Notes: generated by a model not told the origin, from the letters alone. Shown: positions 45,836 to 56,395, counted from the first letter of the stretch. The stretch: 64,000 nt of DNA from Frondihabitans sucicola (GCF_030296615.1 NZ_AP027732.1:2046001-2110000), one strand, 5' to 3'. Translations and numbers: made by a program.

Positions 45836-48800
45836 GTGGACAGAGCCGACGGTCGACGGTCGAAACCGGGGGCGTTCGCGCGCGGGCCACGGTGGGTGGC
45901 GGGCCTTGCGGCTGCGAGCAGCCTCGCGCTGATCGTCGGGGCCGTCGCGCTGCCGGCGTCGGCGGCGGAGGCGGCGGCGCGCGCGGCGGTCAGCCCTGCC
46001 GCGGTGGGTCCCGTGGCGTCGAGCCCGGCGGCAGCAGGACAGGCGGCGGCGGTGACCCCGCCGGCGGCTCCCGCAGGATCCTGCCCCGTCTATGGTTCTC
46101 CCGGCAGCGGCGAGATCGCCGGCACCGACGCGAACGTCAGTGTGTACGTCGGCGGCGACTACGCCGCGACGGCCGGCGCCGCCGAGAGCGAGGAATCCTC
46201 GCCGTCGGGGAGAACGCCAGGTTCGACAAGCGTCCGGGTGGCACGTTCAACGTGGGTGTGGTCGGTGTCGGTTCGCAGGTGACTCCGCCGCCCGGCAGCG
46301 ACATGCTCGTGGCCGGCGGCGACGTCTCGGTCGGCGACGCGACGACGCTGGACGTCGGGCACGGCATCGGCGGCAACGTCGTCGCAGGCGGGACCGCCGC
46401 TCCGCTCGACCGCATCACCACCTCGGGTGGCAGCGTGGCATCCGATGCCGCCGATCCGCTGGGCGCCTTCTCGGGGTTCGGCTCCGTGATCGCCCAGCGG
46501 TCGGCTTCTACGCGGCACTGCCGGTGACCGGGACCACCAGTGAGCTCTACGGCACGCGCACCTTCCGCGGCGACGGCACCTCGTCGCCGCAGGTGTTCCA
46601 CGTGTCCGGACGCGAGCTGGGCAGCCCGACGCAGGCCGTCGCGATCCGCTTCGCGAACATCCCCACCGGCGCGCCCGTCATCATCACCGTCGAGGGTGCG
46701 GCGCCCGAGGCGTATCCGGCGGGCTTCTTCACCGACGCCGAACCCGGCCAGATCGCGTTCGGCGATCCGCGCTTCGCCGAGGTCGCTACGCACACGATGT
46801 GGAACTTCGCCGACGCCGCCAGCCTCACGATCGGAACGGGCGACCAGTTCCTCGGCTCGGTCCTGGTGCCCAGGGCGACGGCCCACTCCACGATCACCGC
46901 GAGCACCAACGGGCGCGTCCTCATCGGCGGCGACCTCGACTTCTCCGGCGACGGCAACGAGGCGCACTCGTACCCGTTCCCCGATCCCGACTTCGAGTGC
47001 AAGCCCGAGATCCTCCCTCCTCCCGCGACGGGTCGTCTGGCGGTGCAGAAGGTGGTCGTCGATTCCGCGGGCGTCGTCGATCCTGCTCGAACGTACGCGG
47101 GCACGTATTCCTGCCGAAGCGCGCAGGGGGACCCCATTCCCGGCAGTTTCTGGACGGTTCGCTCGGGCGGAGCGCCCCAGATCATCGCCTCGAACCTCGC
47201 TGTCGGGTCGGTGTGCACGCTGGCCGAACTCCCGCCCCCTCCACCCGACGCCGACGACCCGTCGTCCGTGTGGCAGCCGGTGTCCATCACGCCGTCGACC
47301 GTGACGATCGGTACCGACACGACCTCCGTCGTCACCGTGACGAACACGGTGGCGCGCGCGACGGGATCGTTCCGGATCCAGAAGACGCTGTCCGACCCCG
47401 GATCAGCGGTGCCGCCCGGTCGGGTCTTCACCGGGACGTCCAGCTGTCAGTTGCTCGGCCGTGACGTCACGCCCGCCGACAACACCTGGTCGGTGACGGC
47501 GGGCGGGCCGGCTGCCGTCGTGGGGCCGGTTCCGGTCGGAGCGGTGTGCGAGGTCCGCGAAACCCTGGGCAGCGCGCCCGATCCCGCTGCTCCCGGGCTC
47601 GGGTGGGGACCGACGCTGGTGTCGCCCAGCAGCATCGTCGTCGGGAGCGGTGCCACGCCGACCGTGACGGTTCAGAACTCGGTCGTTCCGGTCGCGGGCA
47701 GCTTCAGCATCGTCAAGACGTTCTCCGGAGTCGGCTCCGGCTACGACCCGGCGGCGCTCTTCGATTTCAGCTACAGCTGCAAGGCGCCCGGTCAACCGGC
47801 CGGCGCCCCGGTCGACGTGCGACTCGCCGCGGGGCAGCAGCGGACCGTGTCCGGGGTGGCGGCGGGAAGCACCTGCGCGGTGACGGAGGGCATCGAGCCG
47901 CCGACGAGCGACCCGTCGTACGAGTGGCAGGACCCCGAGGTCTCCGTCTCCGATCCTGCAGCGACGGTGTCGGGTCGAACCGCGACGTTCACGGTGGCGC
48001 CCGGTACCAGCCCCGCCGTGCAGGTGTCTTTCGTCGACACCCTCCTTCGGCAGACGGGCGACTTCGCGGTGCAGAAAGTGACGATCGATCCGCGCAGGAT
48101 CGTCGATCCGACGCGCGCGTTCACCGGAGACTGGAACTGCGAATACGCAGGATCGCAGGTGGCCGGCGGCCGCTGGACCGTGCGTGCCAACGAGGGGGCC
48201 GCCCTGCTCGCCACGCAGTTGCCGCTCGGCACCACGTGCGTCGCCAACGAAGACCTTCAGATCTCCCCACCAGACCCTGCTGAGCCGCGCTTCACGTGGG
48301 CCGCGTCGAGTTCGACGAGGTCGTCGACGCCGGTGGCACCAGGCGCCGTCGCCGTGGTGACCCTCACCAACGTCGTCACCGAGCGGCTCGCTGCGGCGTC
48401 CATCGTGAAGGTCGTCGACGATGCCGCCGGAACGGCGCCGGCCGGTGCCCGCTACAGCGGCACGGTCGTCTGCTCGCCCCCGGCGGCGGCCCTGCGCTGA
48501 CGGCACCGTGGTCGATCGAGGCGGGCCGGGCGCCGTCGCTCCTGATCGACGGCGTCGCGGAGGGGAGCAGTTGCGTCGTGCACGAGAACCCGGCTCCCGC
48601 TCCGGGGGCCGGATCCCAGTGGTCGCCGCCCGTGATCAGCCCCGAGTCGTTCGTGGCCTACCAGGCCGACCCCGTGACCGTCACCGTGCGCAACATCATC
48701 GTGCCCTCCGGCGCCGTCGATCCGGGCGGCGTCGGCCCGGGCGGAGGAGGCCCTGTCGATCCGGGTGGCATCGCGCCTGCTGTCACGCCGCCCCAGCTCG

Positions 48801-48907
48801 CCTTCACCGGCTCTGCGCCTACGCCCCTCGGGTTGGCAGGCCTGGCGGCTCTGCTCGCGGGGTGGCTGGTCGTCTTCGCTTCCCGTCGTCGGCGGCGGGC
48901 CACCTGA
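45836..48907 (+). CDS. Large surface protein: choice-of-anchor-A domain, five DUF5979-like repeats, LAFTG sorting signal (three frameshifts)
   Basis: About 1024 residues, exported and wall-anchored. Signal peptide (basic start, hydrophobic WVAGLAAASSLALIVGAVAL); choice-of-anchor-A-type domain from about 46100 to 47000 (ARFDKRPGGTFNVGVVG, ITASTNGRVLIGGDL); then five repeats of 110-120 residues beginning near 47035, 47365, 47698, 48055 and 48395 (SIVKTFS, TYSC/TSSC type, paired Cys), each resembling DUF5979 thioester/adhesin stalk units. The end is LAFTG (48797-48811), a membrane helix and RRRRR, a class E sortase signal. Breaks near 46191, 46505 and 48485 are each repaired by one G/C. GTG 45836 start is tentative. 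Confidence 0.82.
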
Positions 48908-49012
48908 CCGACACGCCCGGCGACGCGACGCGGTTCGGACGACGGCGGAGGGTCGCCGCGCGTCAGGTCGGGCGATCCACGTCGGCGTGCGGCCGCAGAA
49001 GCGACGGCGCCC

Positions 49013-51075
49013 CTACGCCAGCCGCCGGCGTGCGAGCAGCGGCGCGACCTCGGCGTCGCGACCGCGGAAGTCGCGGTAGGCCTCGAGAGGGTCCTTCGAG
49101 CCGCCGACGCCGAGCAGGCGCTGCCGGAACCGCGAACCGCCCTCGCGCGACAGCCCACCGTTCGCTCCGAACCACTCGACGGTGTCGGCGTCGAGCACCT
49201 CGCTCCAGATGTACGAGTAGTAGCCCGCGTCGTAGCCGCCCGAGAAGGTGTGCGCGAAGTACGTGCTCGAGTAGCGGGTGGGGACGGCCGGGTGGTCGAG
49301 GCCGACGGCTGCCAGCGCCGACGCTTCGAACGCGGCCACGTCGTCCACCGACGTGAGCCCCGCTGCCTCGTCGAACGTGAGTGAGTGCCACGCCTGGTCG
49401 AGGAGCGCCGCGGCGAGGTACTCCGACGTCTCGAAGCCCTGGTTGAAGCCTTCGGCTGCGAGGAGCTTCTCGACCAGGGCGGCGGGCATCGGCTCACCGG
49501 TCGCGTAGTGCCGCGCGTAGTTCGACAGGACCGAGGGCCACAGGATCCACATCTCGTTCACCTGACTCGGGAACTCCACGAAGTCGCGGAACACGTTGGT
49601 CCCGGAGAAGTGCGGGTACTGAACGCGTGCGACGAGGCCGTGCAGGGCGTGCCCGAACTCGTGGAACATCGTGGTGACCTCGTCGAGCGTCAGGAGGGTC
49701 GGCGATCCTGCCGGAGGCTTGGCCACGTTGAGGTTGTTGACGACGACGGGCAGAGGCTCGAGCAGCGCGGACTGCGAGACGAGCGGATTCATCCACGCGC
49801 CGCCGCGCTTGGAGTCGGGCGTGTACAGGTCGAAGACGAACAGGCCGACCGGCGAGCCGTCTGCGTCGCTCACCTCGAAGACGCGGGCGTCCGGGTGGTA
49901 GGCGACGAGGTCGCCACGCTCTGCGAAGGTCAGGCCGTAGAGCGACGTGGCCGCGAAGAAGACGCCGTCGTGAAGCACGCGTTCGGACTCGAAGTACGGT
50001 CGCATCTCGGAGGCGTCGAAGTCGTACTTCTCCGCCCGGACCTTCTCGGTGTAGAAGGCCCAGTCGTGTGCTTGGATCTCGCCGTCGAACGCCGGATCGT
50101 CGGAGGCGACGGCCTGCAGATCGGCCCACTCGGCGCGTGCGTTCGACGCGGCGGGGGAGCGAGACGCTCGAGCAGCGCGCTCACGGCCTCGGGGGATCCT
50201 GCCGTCTCACCGGCCGTGACGTAGGCGGCGTGCGTGGCGAAGCCGAGCAGAGCGGCGCGCTCCGCCCTGAGGCGGACGATGTCGAGCAGCACCTGTCGGT
50301 TGTCGAACTCGCCGCCGTGACTGCCACGGGACTTCGAGGCCGTCATGATGCGTGCCCTCAGGTCGCGGTTCGTCAGTGACGCGAGCAGGGGGTGGCCCGT
50401 GAAGAGGGTGAGCGCGATCAGATAGCCGCCGTCGAGACCCCGCTCGGCGGCAGCCGCAGCCAGGGAGGCGATCGTGTCGTCGTCGAGGCCGTCGAGCTCG
50501 TCGACGTCGTCGACGACCACGGCCAGGGCGTTCGTGTCGGCGAGAAGGTTCTTCTCGAAGCGGGTGGTGAGCGTCGACAGGTCGCTGTTGAGTTCGCGGA
50601 GGTGCTCTTTGTCGACGTCGCCGAGACCGGCGCCGGCGCGGCTGAATTCGGAGTGGTATCGCTCGACGAGGTAGATCTCTTCCGGGGTGAGGTCTGCCGC
50701 CTCGGCGGTCCCGAGTGAGTCGTAGACCGCCTGGATCCGCGCGAAAAGGACGGGGTCGAGCCGGATCGCGTCCGCGTGCGCGGCGAACGCCGGGGCCAGC
50801 TCGAGTTCGAGCGCGTTCGTCTGATCGGACGAGTCGCTCGACGACTTGTTGCCGAAGACGTACTCGACGCGGGCGAGCAACTGGCCCGAGCGTTCGAGCG
50901 CCACGATGGTGTTCTCGAACGAGGCGGGGGCAGGATCACCGGTGATCGCGTCGATCTCGGCCCTCTGTGCCGCGAAGCCCGCTTCGAATCCCGGTAGGTA
51001 GTCGTCGTCGGCGATGTCGGCGAAGGGCGGCAGGGAGAACGGGAGAGTGCTCGGTTCGAAGAACGGATTCGTCAT
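49013..51075 (-). CDS. dcp: M3-family oligopeptidase, dipeptidyl carboxypeptidase type (one frameshift)
   Basis: Zinc oligopeptidase of about 687 residues. FHEFGHALHGLVARVQYPHF is the HExxH motif region; the third ligand lies in FVEFPSQVNEMW; HTFSGGYDAGYYSYIWSE closes the active site. N-terminus NPFFEPSTLPFSLPPFADI is typical of Dcp. Break near 50156: one base in the minus-strand run GCTCCCCCGCC restores ERLAPAASNARAEWADL. Divergent from an ArsR-like regulator with a palindromic operator between. Confidence 0.93.
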
Positions 51076-51100
51076 CGTGTCAGCCTATTCCCGGCCACGC

Positions 51101-51159
51101 GCAAAGAAATCTCTGCAAACGAACATGTGCAAAGAATCTGTTGCAAAGATTTCTTTGCA
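51101..51159 (+). promoter_or_regulatory. Operator region with three TGCAAAGA-type sites
   Basis: A perfect 18-bp palindrome TGCAAAGATTTCTTTGCA lies at 51142-51159, just before TAGAGT and the ArsR-like start. A half-site TGCAAAGAATC is at 51128-51138 and a degenerate palindrome GCAAAGAAATCTCTGC at 51101-51116. They sit between divergent dcp and the regulator, and the right one would overlap the regulator's -35/-10 region, suggesting autorepression and possible control of dcp. Confidence 0.75.
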
Positions 51160-51176
51160 CGCGTAGAGTCGTCATC

Positions 51177-51806
51177 ATGGTCGACGACAGCAAGCAGACG
51201 AACTCCCGGATTCTCGAGGCAGGCGCTCTCCGCGCCATGGCCCACCCGGTCCGGGCCGACCTCTACGAAGCGCTGTCGGCCTTCGGCCCCGCGACGGCGA
51301 CCCAGCTCGGCCAACGGCTGGGGGAGTCGAGCGGTTCGACGAGCTACCACCTGCGTCAGCTCGCCAAGCACGGCCTCGTCCGCGAGGTGGAGGGTCGCGG
51401 CACCACGCGCGAGCGCTGGTGGGAACGCGTGCCCGGCGGCATCGACGTCTCGTACTACGACCATGACGACGAAGCCTCTCGGGTCTCGGCCCAGATGGTC
51501 GCTCGCCTGTGGGAACGCAGTCGGGCCGCCCTCCTGGACGACTTCCAGAACAATCCGGAGACCGTCGGTCCCGAGTGGTACCGGGCCTCCACCCTCGATA
51601 CGGCCAACTTCAACGCCACCGTCGACGAGCTCAGGAATGTCGTCCGTGCGTGGCACGATTTCGACCACACGTACCTGCAGCCTCTTCGCGGCCGCGAGGC
51701 AGAACCGGGTGCACGTCGCATCCAGGTTCACTTCAACGCCTTCCCCCTCATCGACACGCAAGCACCTGCTCCCGACACGCAGGCCACCGCCTCCCAAGGA
51801 GACTGA
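51177..51806 (+). CDS. ArsR-type winged-helix transcriptional regulator with C-terminal extension
   Basis: A 209-residue regulator. Winged HTH in residues 12-85: AGALRAMAHPVRADLYEALS and SSGSTSYHLRQLAKHGLVRE; no metal-binding cysteine motif is visible. The remaining 120 residues are of unknown fold, rich in Trp and Asp, as in many actinobacterial HTH_20-type regulators that control MFS genes. ATG 51177 is seven bases after TAGAGT, which touches the palindromic operator. Confidence 0.85.
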   Translation: MVDDSKQTNSRILEAGALRAMAHPVRADLYEALSAFGPATATQLGQRLGESSGSTSYHLRQLAKHGLVREVEGRGTTRERWWERVPGGIDVSYYDHDDEASRVSAQMVARLWERSRAALLDDFQNNPETVGPEWYRASTLDTANFNATVDELRNVVRAWHDFDHTYLQPLRGREAEPGARRIQVHFNAFPLIDTQAPAPDTQATASQGD

Positions 51807-51807
51807 C

Positions 51808-52032
51808 ATGTCCGCCGCAACCATCGCCCGCACCCGCCGCCCCGCCGCCCGCGGCGTCGACCGCCTCACCCTCGTCGTCGGGCTGGCGCTCGTCGACTGG
51901 TCGCACGCCAGGGCCGCCCGCCGCGCCCTCGCCGACCGCACCCCGCGCCGTTCCCGCATCCAGATCGACGAAGCCCGGCTGCAGGCCGCGCGCCTCGAGC
52001 ACGATGCGCTCGGCATGACGCGCTTCCGCTGA
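51808..52032 (+). CDS. Hypothetical basic protein, 74 aa
   Basis: Unknown. Arg/Ala-rich product beginning MSAATIARTRRPAARGVDRL, with one short hydrophobic stretch (LTLVVGLALV) and a basic C-terminus. AAGGAGACTGAC directly precedes ATG 51808, and the gap to the regulator stop is one base, so it is cotranscribed with the regulator. The last 19 bases are duplicated 39 bp downstream, so the end may have been altered by duplication. Confidence 0.65.
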   Translation: MSAATIARTRRPAARGVDRLTLVVGLALVDWSHARAARRALADRTPRRSRIQIDEARLQAARLEHDALGMTRFR

Positions 52033-52071
52033 GGCACGGCGCTCCCGCTCGACATGACGCGCTTCCGCTGA
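52014..52071 (+). repeat. 19-bp direct repeat at gene 3' end
   Basis: CATGACGCGCTTCCGCTGA occurs at 52014-52032 and again at 52053-52071. The first copy contains the stop of the 74-aa ORF; the second lies just before the methyltransferase promoter. Confidence 0.8.
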
Positions 52072-52088
52072 CGCGCTACGGTCGAGAC

Positions 52089-52913
52089 ATGGCCAGCGAC
52101 GACGAGAACCCCGTGTCCGAGACGTACACCCACGGTCACCACGAGAGTGTGCTCCGCAGCCACAGCTGGCGCACGGTCGAGAACTCGGCGGCCTACCTGC
52201 TTCCACACCTGGTTCCCGGGCTCTCCCTGCTCGACGTCGGAGCCGGCCCGGGCACCATCACCGCCGACTTCGCCGCGCGGCTCGCCCCGGGGCGGGTCGT
52301 CGGGATCGACTCCTCGGCCGAGATCGTCGCGCAGGCCGCGGCGCTTGCCGAGTCGCAGGATCTCGACAACGTCGTCTTCGAGACGGCCGACGTCTACGCC
52401 CTCCCGTACCCCGACGACTCGTTCGACGTCGTCCACGCCCACCAGGTGCTGCAGCACCTCGCCGACCCCGTCGCGGCACTCGTCGAGATGCGCCGGGTCG
52501 CCAAGCCGGGCGGGCTCCTCGCCGTGCGTGACGTCGACTACCGGGGCACCATCTGGGCGCCCGAGAACGCCGGGCTCGACCACTGGATGACCGTCTACCA
52601 GCTCGTGCACCGCGGCAACGGCGGCGAGCCCGACGCCGGGCGCCACCTCAAGGGCTGGGCGCGAGAGGCCGGGTTGACCGACATCGCGTCGTCGGCGTCG
52701 ATCTGGTGCTTCGCCTCCGACGCCGAGCGGGTCTGGTGGGGCGAGAGCTGGGCGACCCGGGCACTCGAGTCGAAGTTCTACGCCGACGCGATCGAGAAGC
52801 AGGCCGCCACCGACCTCGACCTGCACGCGATCTCCGACGCCTGGCTGGCGTGGCGAGACGCTCCGGACGGCTGGTTCGCGATGCCGCACGGCGAGCTGCT
52901 CGCTCGGGTCTGA
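52089..52913 (+). CDS. SAM-dependent methyltransferase (UbiE/type 11)
   Basis: A 274-residue class I methyltransferase. Motif I LLDVGAGPGTITADF, post-I VVGIDSS, motif II region LPYPDDSFDVVHAHQVLQHL and motif III KPGGLLAVRDVDYRG are all present. The C-terminal 90 residues, rich in Trp, probably shape the substrate site; substrate unknown. ATG 52089 is six bases after TACGGT (52077-52082). The N-terminal YTHGHHESVLRSHSWRT is typical for actinobacterial members. Confidence 0.9.
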   Translation: MASDDENPVSETYTHGHHESVLRSHSWRTVENSAAYLLPHLVPGLSLLDVGAGPGTITADFAARLAPGRVVGIDSSAEIVAQAAALAESQDLDNVVFETADVYALPYPDDSFDVVHAHQVLQHLADPVAALVEMRRVAKPGGLLAVRDVDYRGTIWAPENAGLDHWMTVYQLVHRGNGGEPDAGRHLKGWAREAGLTDIASSASIWCFASDAERVWWGESWATRALESKFYADAIEKQAATDLDLHAISDAWLAWRDAPDGWFAMPHGELLARV

Positions 52914-52939
52914 TCGCGCTCGGCTGCTACGGTCGAGCC

Positions 52940-53341
52940 ATGGTCAGCAGGATCTCCCACACCACGATCGACTGCCGCGACGCGTATGCGCTCTCGGAGT
53001 GGTGGCGTCAGGTTCTCGGGTACGTCGACGATCCCGACGACCCGAATGAGCCGGGTCACGAAGAGTGCCTCATCCTCGATCCTGCCGGTCCGCATCGCGT
53101 GCTCTTCATCGAGGTTCCCGAAGCGAAGTCCGTGAAGAACCGGATCCACTTCGACCTTCGGCCGCAGGATCGCACGCAGGCGGAAGAGATCGAGCGTCTC
53201 GTCTCGATCGGCGCGACCGCCTTGGCCGACCTCCGCCGTGACGACGGCGGCTGGGTGACCCTCGCCGACCCCGAGGGCAACGAGTTCTGTGTGCTCATGT
53301 CGCCGGCCGAGCGCGACGCCGTCCTGGCGGCTCGGGCGTAG
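52940..53341 (+). CDS. VOC-superfamily (glyoxalase/bleomycin resistance-like) protein
   Basis: A 133-residue single VOC module pair. VSRISHTTIDCRDAYALSEWW starts the first beta-alpha unit; NRIHFDLRPQDRTQAEEIERL and VTLADPEGNEFCVLMSP form the second, with the metal-ligand positions His and Glu partly present. Likely a Glyoxalase_6-type protein of unknown substrate. ATG 52940 is six bases after TACGGT (52928-52933), the same promoter layout as the methyltransferase before it. Confidence 0.87.
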   Translation: MVSRISHTTIDCRDAYALSEWWRQVLGYVDDPDDPNEPGHEECLILDPAGPHRVLFIEVPEAKSVKNRIHFDLRPQDRTQAEEIERLVSIGATALADLRRDDGGWVTLADPEGNEFCVLMSPAERDAVLAARA

Positions 53342-53349
53342 CGCCGGCG

Positions 53350-53612
53350 CTAGAAGTCGTCGTCGTCGGGCTCCGACTCGGACGGCTCCGAGACGTGAGC
53401 GGTGTCGGACGCCGGGTCGTAGCGGATGAGCGTGCCGTCGTCGAGTTCGACGACCGGGCGGCGCTCCAGCCAGGTCACGGTCCAGCGCCAGGTCGACGCG
53501 TCGACCCCTGCACCGCGAGCTCCTGTTCGACGCGCGCGACGGCGGACACGACGGCCGCGGGGAGACGGTCGGGGACTGCGCCGCCCACGGGCCAACGGGT
53601 TCCGAGCTGCAT
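53350..53612 (-). CDS. Small hypothetical protein coupled to valS (one frameshift)
   Basis: After repair this is an 87-residue protein starting MQLGTRWPVGGAVPDRLPAA and ending SESEPDDDDF. The middle reads WRWTVTWLERRPVVELDDGT. Break near 53505: one G in GTGCAGGGGTCGACG joins ELAVQG to VDASTWRW. Its ATG overlaps the valS stop (TGATG), so it is translated with valS. I do not recognise the family; the N-terminal GxxWPxG resembles short proteins often found next to valS in actinobacteria. Confidence 0.68.
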
Positions 53613-56206
53613 CAGACGGCCGGCTGTTCGGCGAGCACGATGTCGGTCACGGCGAGCTCGTCGCCCTCGACGAAGGTCAGCGTCTCGATGCGGCCGACGG
53701 CTGCGAGGTCGTCGCCGGCGGATCGAAGCAGGGCGAGCGCGGCGGCGGGGGCCGACACGACCGCCGAGGTGACGGGGGTCTTCTGCGAGGCCTTGGCGTC
53801 TGTCTTGGCGCGGCGGATACCGATCAGCGCCTGGCCGACGAGGTCGACCAGACCGGAGGCAGGATCGGAGACACCCAGCTCCGTGACGGTCGGCCAGGCC
53901 GCCGTGTGGACCGAGGAGTCGTGGGTCCACGACCAGACCTCCTCGGTGGCGAAGGGAAGGTAGGGCGCGAGCAGTCGCAGCAGGCCGTCGACCGCGGTCT
54001 GCAGCGTGAGCACCGCGCTCGCCTGACCCGCCGTCGATCCTGCGCCGTACGCCCGCTCTTTGACGAGTTCGAGGTAGTCGTCGCAGAAGGTCCAGAAGAA
54101 CTTCTCGATGGTCTCGAGCGCCTTGGCGTGGTCGTAGCCGTCGAGCGAGGTCGTCGCCGACTCGATGACCGCCGCGAAGTTCGCCAGCAGATCGCGGTCG
54201 AGGGGAGCGGTCACGCCGGCGGCGTCGACCGAGACGCCCGCGGGCAGCTCGAACGAGTACACGAACTTGGCCGCGTTCAGCACTTTGATCGCCAGGCGGC
54301 GGCCGACCTTGATCTGCTTCGGGTTCTGCGGGTCGAAGGCCGCGTCGGTGCCGAGGCGCGACGAGGCCGCCCAGTAGCGCACCGCGTCGGAGCCGTGGTC
54401 GTCGAGCATGGCGGCCGGCGTGACCACGTTGCCCTTCGACTTCGACATCTTCTTGCGGTCGGGGTCGACGATGAAGCCGGAGATGGAGGCGTTCGTCCAC
54501 GGCACCGTGTCGCCTTCGAGCTGCGCGCGGAGCATCGTCGAGAAGAGCCAGGTGCGAATGATGTCTTGACCCTGGGGGCGCAGCGAGTACGGGTACACGA
54601 GGTCGAAGAGCTCGGGGTCGGTCTCCCATTTGCCGGCGAGCTGCGGCGTCAGCGACGAGGTCGCCCAGGTGTCCATGACGTCGACCTCGCCCTGGAATCC
54701 GCCCGCGACGCCGCGCTGCGACTCGTCGTAGCCGGGAGCCGTGTCGGACGACGGGTCGACCGGCAGAGCGTCTTCGGACGGGACGATCGGCCGGTCGAAG
54801 ACGGGGTTGCCATCGGCGTCGAGCGGGTACCAGACCGGGATCGGCACCCCGAAGAAGCGCTGGCGCGAGATGAGCCAGTCGCCCGAGAGGCCCTTGACCC
54901 AGTTCTCGTAGCGGACGCGCATGAAGTCGGGGTGGAAGGCCACCTCTTCGCCGCGCTTCAGCAGCGTCGCACGCAGCTCCTCGTCGCGAGCGCCGTTGAC
55001 GATGTACCACTGGCGGGTCGACACGATCTCGAGGGGCTTGTCGCCCTTCTCGAAGAACTTGACGGGGTGGGTGATCTTCTCGATCTCGCCCACGAGCTCG
55101 CCGGTCTCCTGGAGCAGCGCGACGATCTCGGCCTTGGCGCTGAACACGGTCTTGCCGGCCAGCTTCGCGTAGGCCTCTCGGCCCGCTGACGACTCGATGG
55201 CGGCGGGGGCCTCGCTGATGAAGCGGCCGTCGAAGCCGAGGACGGAGCGGTTCGGGAGATCGAGCTCGCGCCACCAGATCACGTCGGTCGTGTCGCCGAA
55301 CGTGCAGATCATCGCGATCCCGGAACCCTTGTCTTTCTGGGCCAGGTGGTGCGCCAGCACGGGCACCTCGACATCGAACAGCGGAGTCGTCACGGTGGTG
55401 CCGAAGAGGTGCTGGTAGCGCTCGTCGTCGGGGTGCGCGACGAGAGCCACGCAGGCGGGGAGGAGCTCGGGCCGCGTGGTCTTGATCAGGATGTCGTCGC
55501 CGTCGGGCACGTGGAAAGCCAGCGTGTGGTAGGCACCGGGCATGTCTTTGTCTTCGAGCTCGGCCTGGGCCACGGCGGTGCGAAACGTGATGTCCCACAG
55601 CGTCGGCGCCTGAGCCTGGTAGGCCTCGCCGCGGGCGACGTTGCGGAGGAACGCCTTCTGCGCGATGGCCTGCGAGTCGTCGCCGATCGTGCGGTACGAC
55701 TGGGTCCAGTCGACGCTGAGTCCGAGCTTGCGCCAGACGTCTTCGAACTGCTTCTCGTCTTCGACGGTGAGGCGTTCGCAGAGCTCGACGAAGTTGCGGC
55801 GCGAGATCGGCAGCTGGTCGGCGGCCTTGGACGACTTGTTGTCGCCGCCTTCGAACGGCGGGGTGAAGTCGGGGTCGTAGGGGAGGGACGGGTCGCAGCG
55901 GACGCCGTAGAAGTTCTGCACGCGGCGCTCGGTGGGCAGGCCGTTGTCGTCCCAGCCCATCGGGTAGAAGACGCTCTTGCCGCGCATGCGCTCGAAGCGG
56001 GCCTTGACGTCGGTGTGGGTGTAGCTGAACACGTGGCCGATGTGGAGGCTGCCGGAGGCCGTCGGGGGCGGCGTGTCGATCGAGTAGATGTTGTCGCTGG
56101 TGGCGCCGGCGCGATCGAAGAGATAGGTGCCGTCGGTCTCCCACTGCGGGCCCCAGTGCGCTTCGAGCCCTTCGAGGGCCGGCTTCTCGGGCATGGGACG
56201 AGTCAT
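53612..56206 (-). CDS. valS: Valyl-tRNA synthetase
   Basis: Class I aminoacyl-tRNA synthetase, 864 residues, bacterial/archaeal-like short form without the C-terminal coiled-coil arm usual in E. coli ValRS. HIGH motif at residues 55-58 in SGSLHIGHV; KMSKS in DRKKMSKSKGNV; editing domain contains the region around TTRPELLPACVALVAHPDD. ATG 56206 (MTRPMPEKPALEGLEAHWG) follows AAGGAGTACTGCC; a longer frame to 56290 is not needed. No T-box leader seen. Confidence 0.96.
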   Translation of the reverse strand: MTRPMPEKPALEGLEAHWGPQWETDGTYLFDRAGATSDNIYSIDTPPPTASGSLHIGHVFSYTHTDVKARFERMRGKSVFYPMGWDDNGLPTERRVQNFYGVRCDPSLPYDPDFTPPFEGGDNKSSKAADQLPISRRNFVELCERLTVEDEKQFEDVWRKLGLSVDWTQSYRTIGDDSQAIAQKAFLRNVARGEAYQAQAPTLWDITFRTAVAQAELEDKDMPGAYHTLAFHVPDGDDILIKTTRPELLPACVALVAHPDDERYQHLFGTTVTTPLFDVEVPVLAHHLAQKDKGSGIAMICTFGDTTDVIWWRELDLPNRSVLGFDGRFISEAPAAIESSAGREAYAKLAGKTVFSAKAEIVALLQETGELVGEIEKITHPVKFFEKGDKPLEIVSTRQWYIVNGARDEELRATLLKRGEEVAFHPDFMRVRYENWVKGLSGDWLISRQRFFGVPIPVWYPLDADGNPVFDRPIVPSEDALPVDPSSDTAPGYDESQRGVAGGFQGEVDVMDTWATSSLTPQLAGKWETDPELFDLVYPYSLRPQGQDIIRTWLFSTMLRAQLEGDTVPWTNASISGFIVDPDRKKMSKSKGNVVTPAAMLDDHGSDAVRYWAASSRLGTDAAFDPQNPKQIKVGRRLAIKVLNAAKFVYSFELPAGVSVDAAGVTAPLDRDLLANFAAVIESATTSLDGYDHAKALETIEKFFWTFCDDYLELVKERAYGAGSTAGQASAVLTLQTAVDGLLRLLAPYLPFATEEVWSWTHDSSVHTAAWPTVTELGVSDPASGLVDLVGQALIGIRRAKTDAKASQKTPVTSAVVSAPAAALALLRSAGDDLAAVGRIETLTFVEGDELAVTDIVLAEQPAV

Positions 56207-56395
56207 GGCAGTACTCCTTCGGTATGGACGGCACCGTGTCGGTGGTGAGGTGCCTGAATGTTCTGTGCCGAGTTTACGCGCTGAGGCCAATCGACTGAAA
56301 TTTTGCCGTCTGGTAGGCTTGACGGGTTTTGCCGCGGGATCCCTCGCGATCCTGCACCCCCGACCCTTGCCACGAAACCAGGAGTGAATGCGTAT

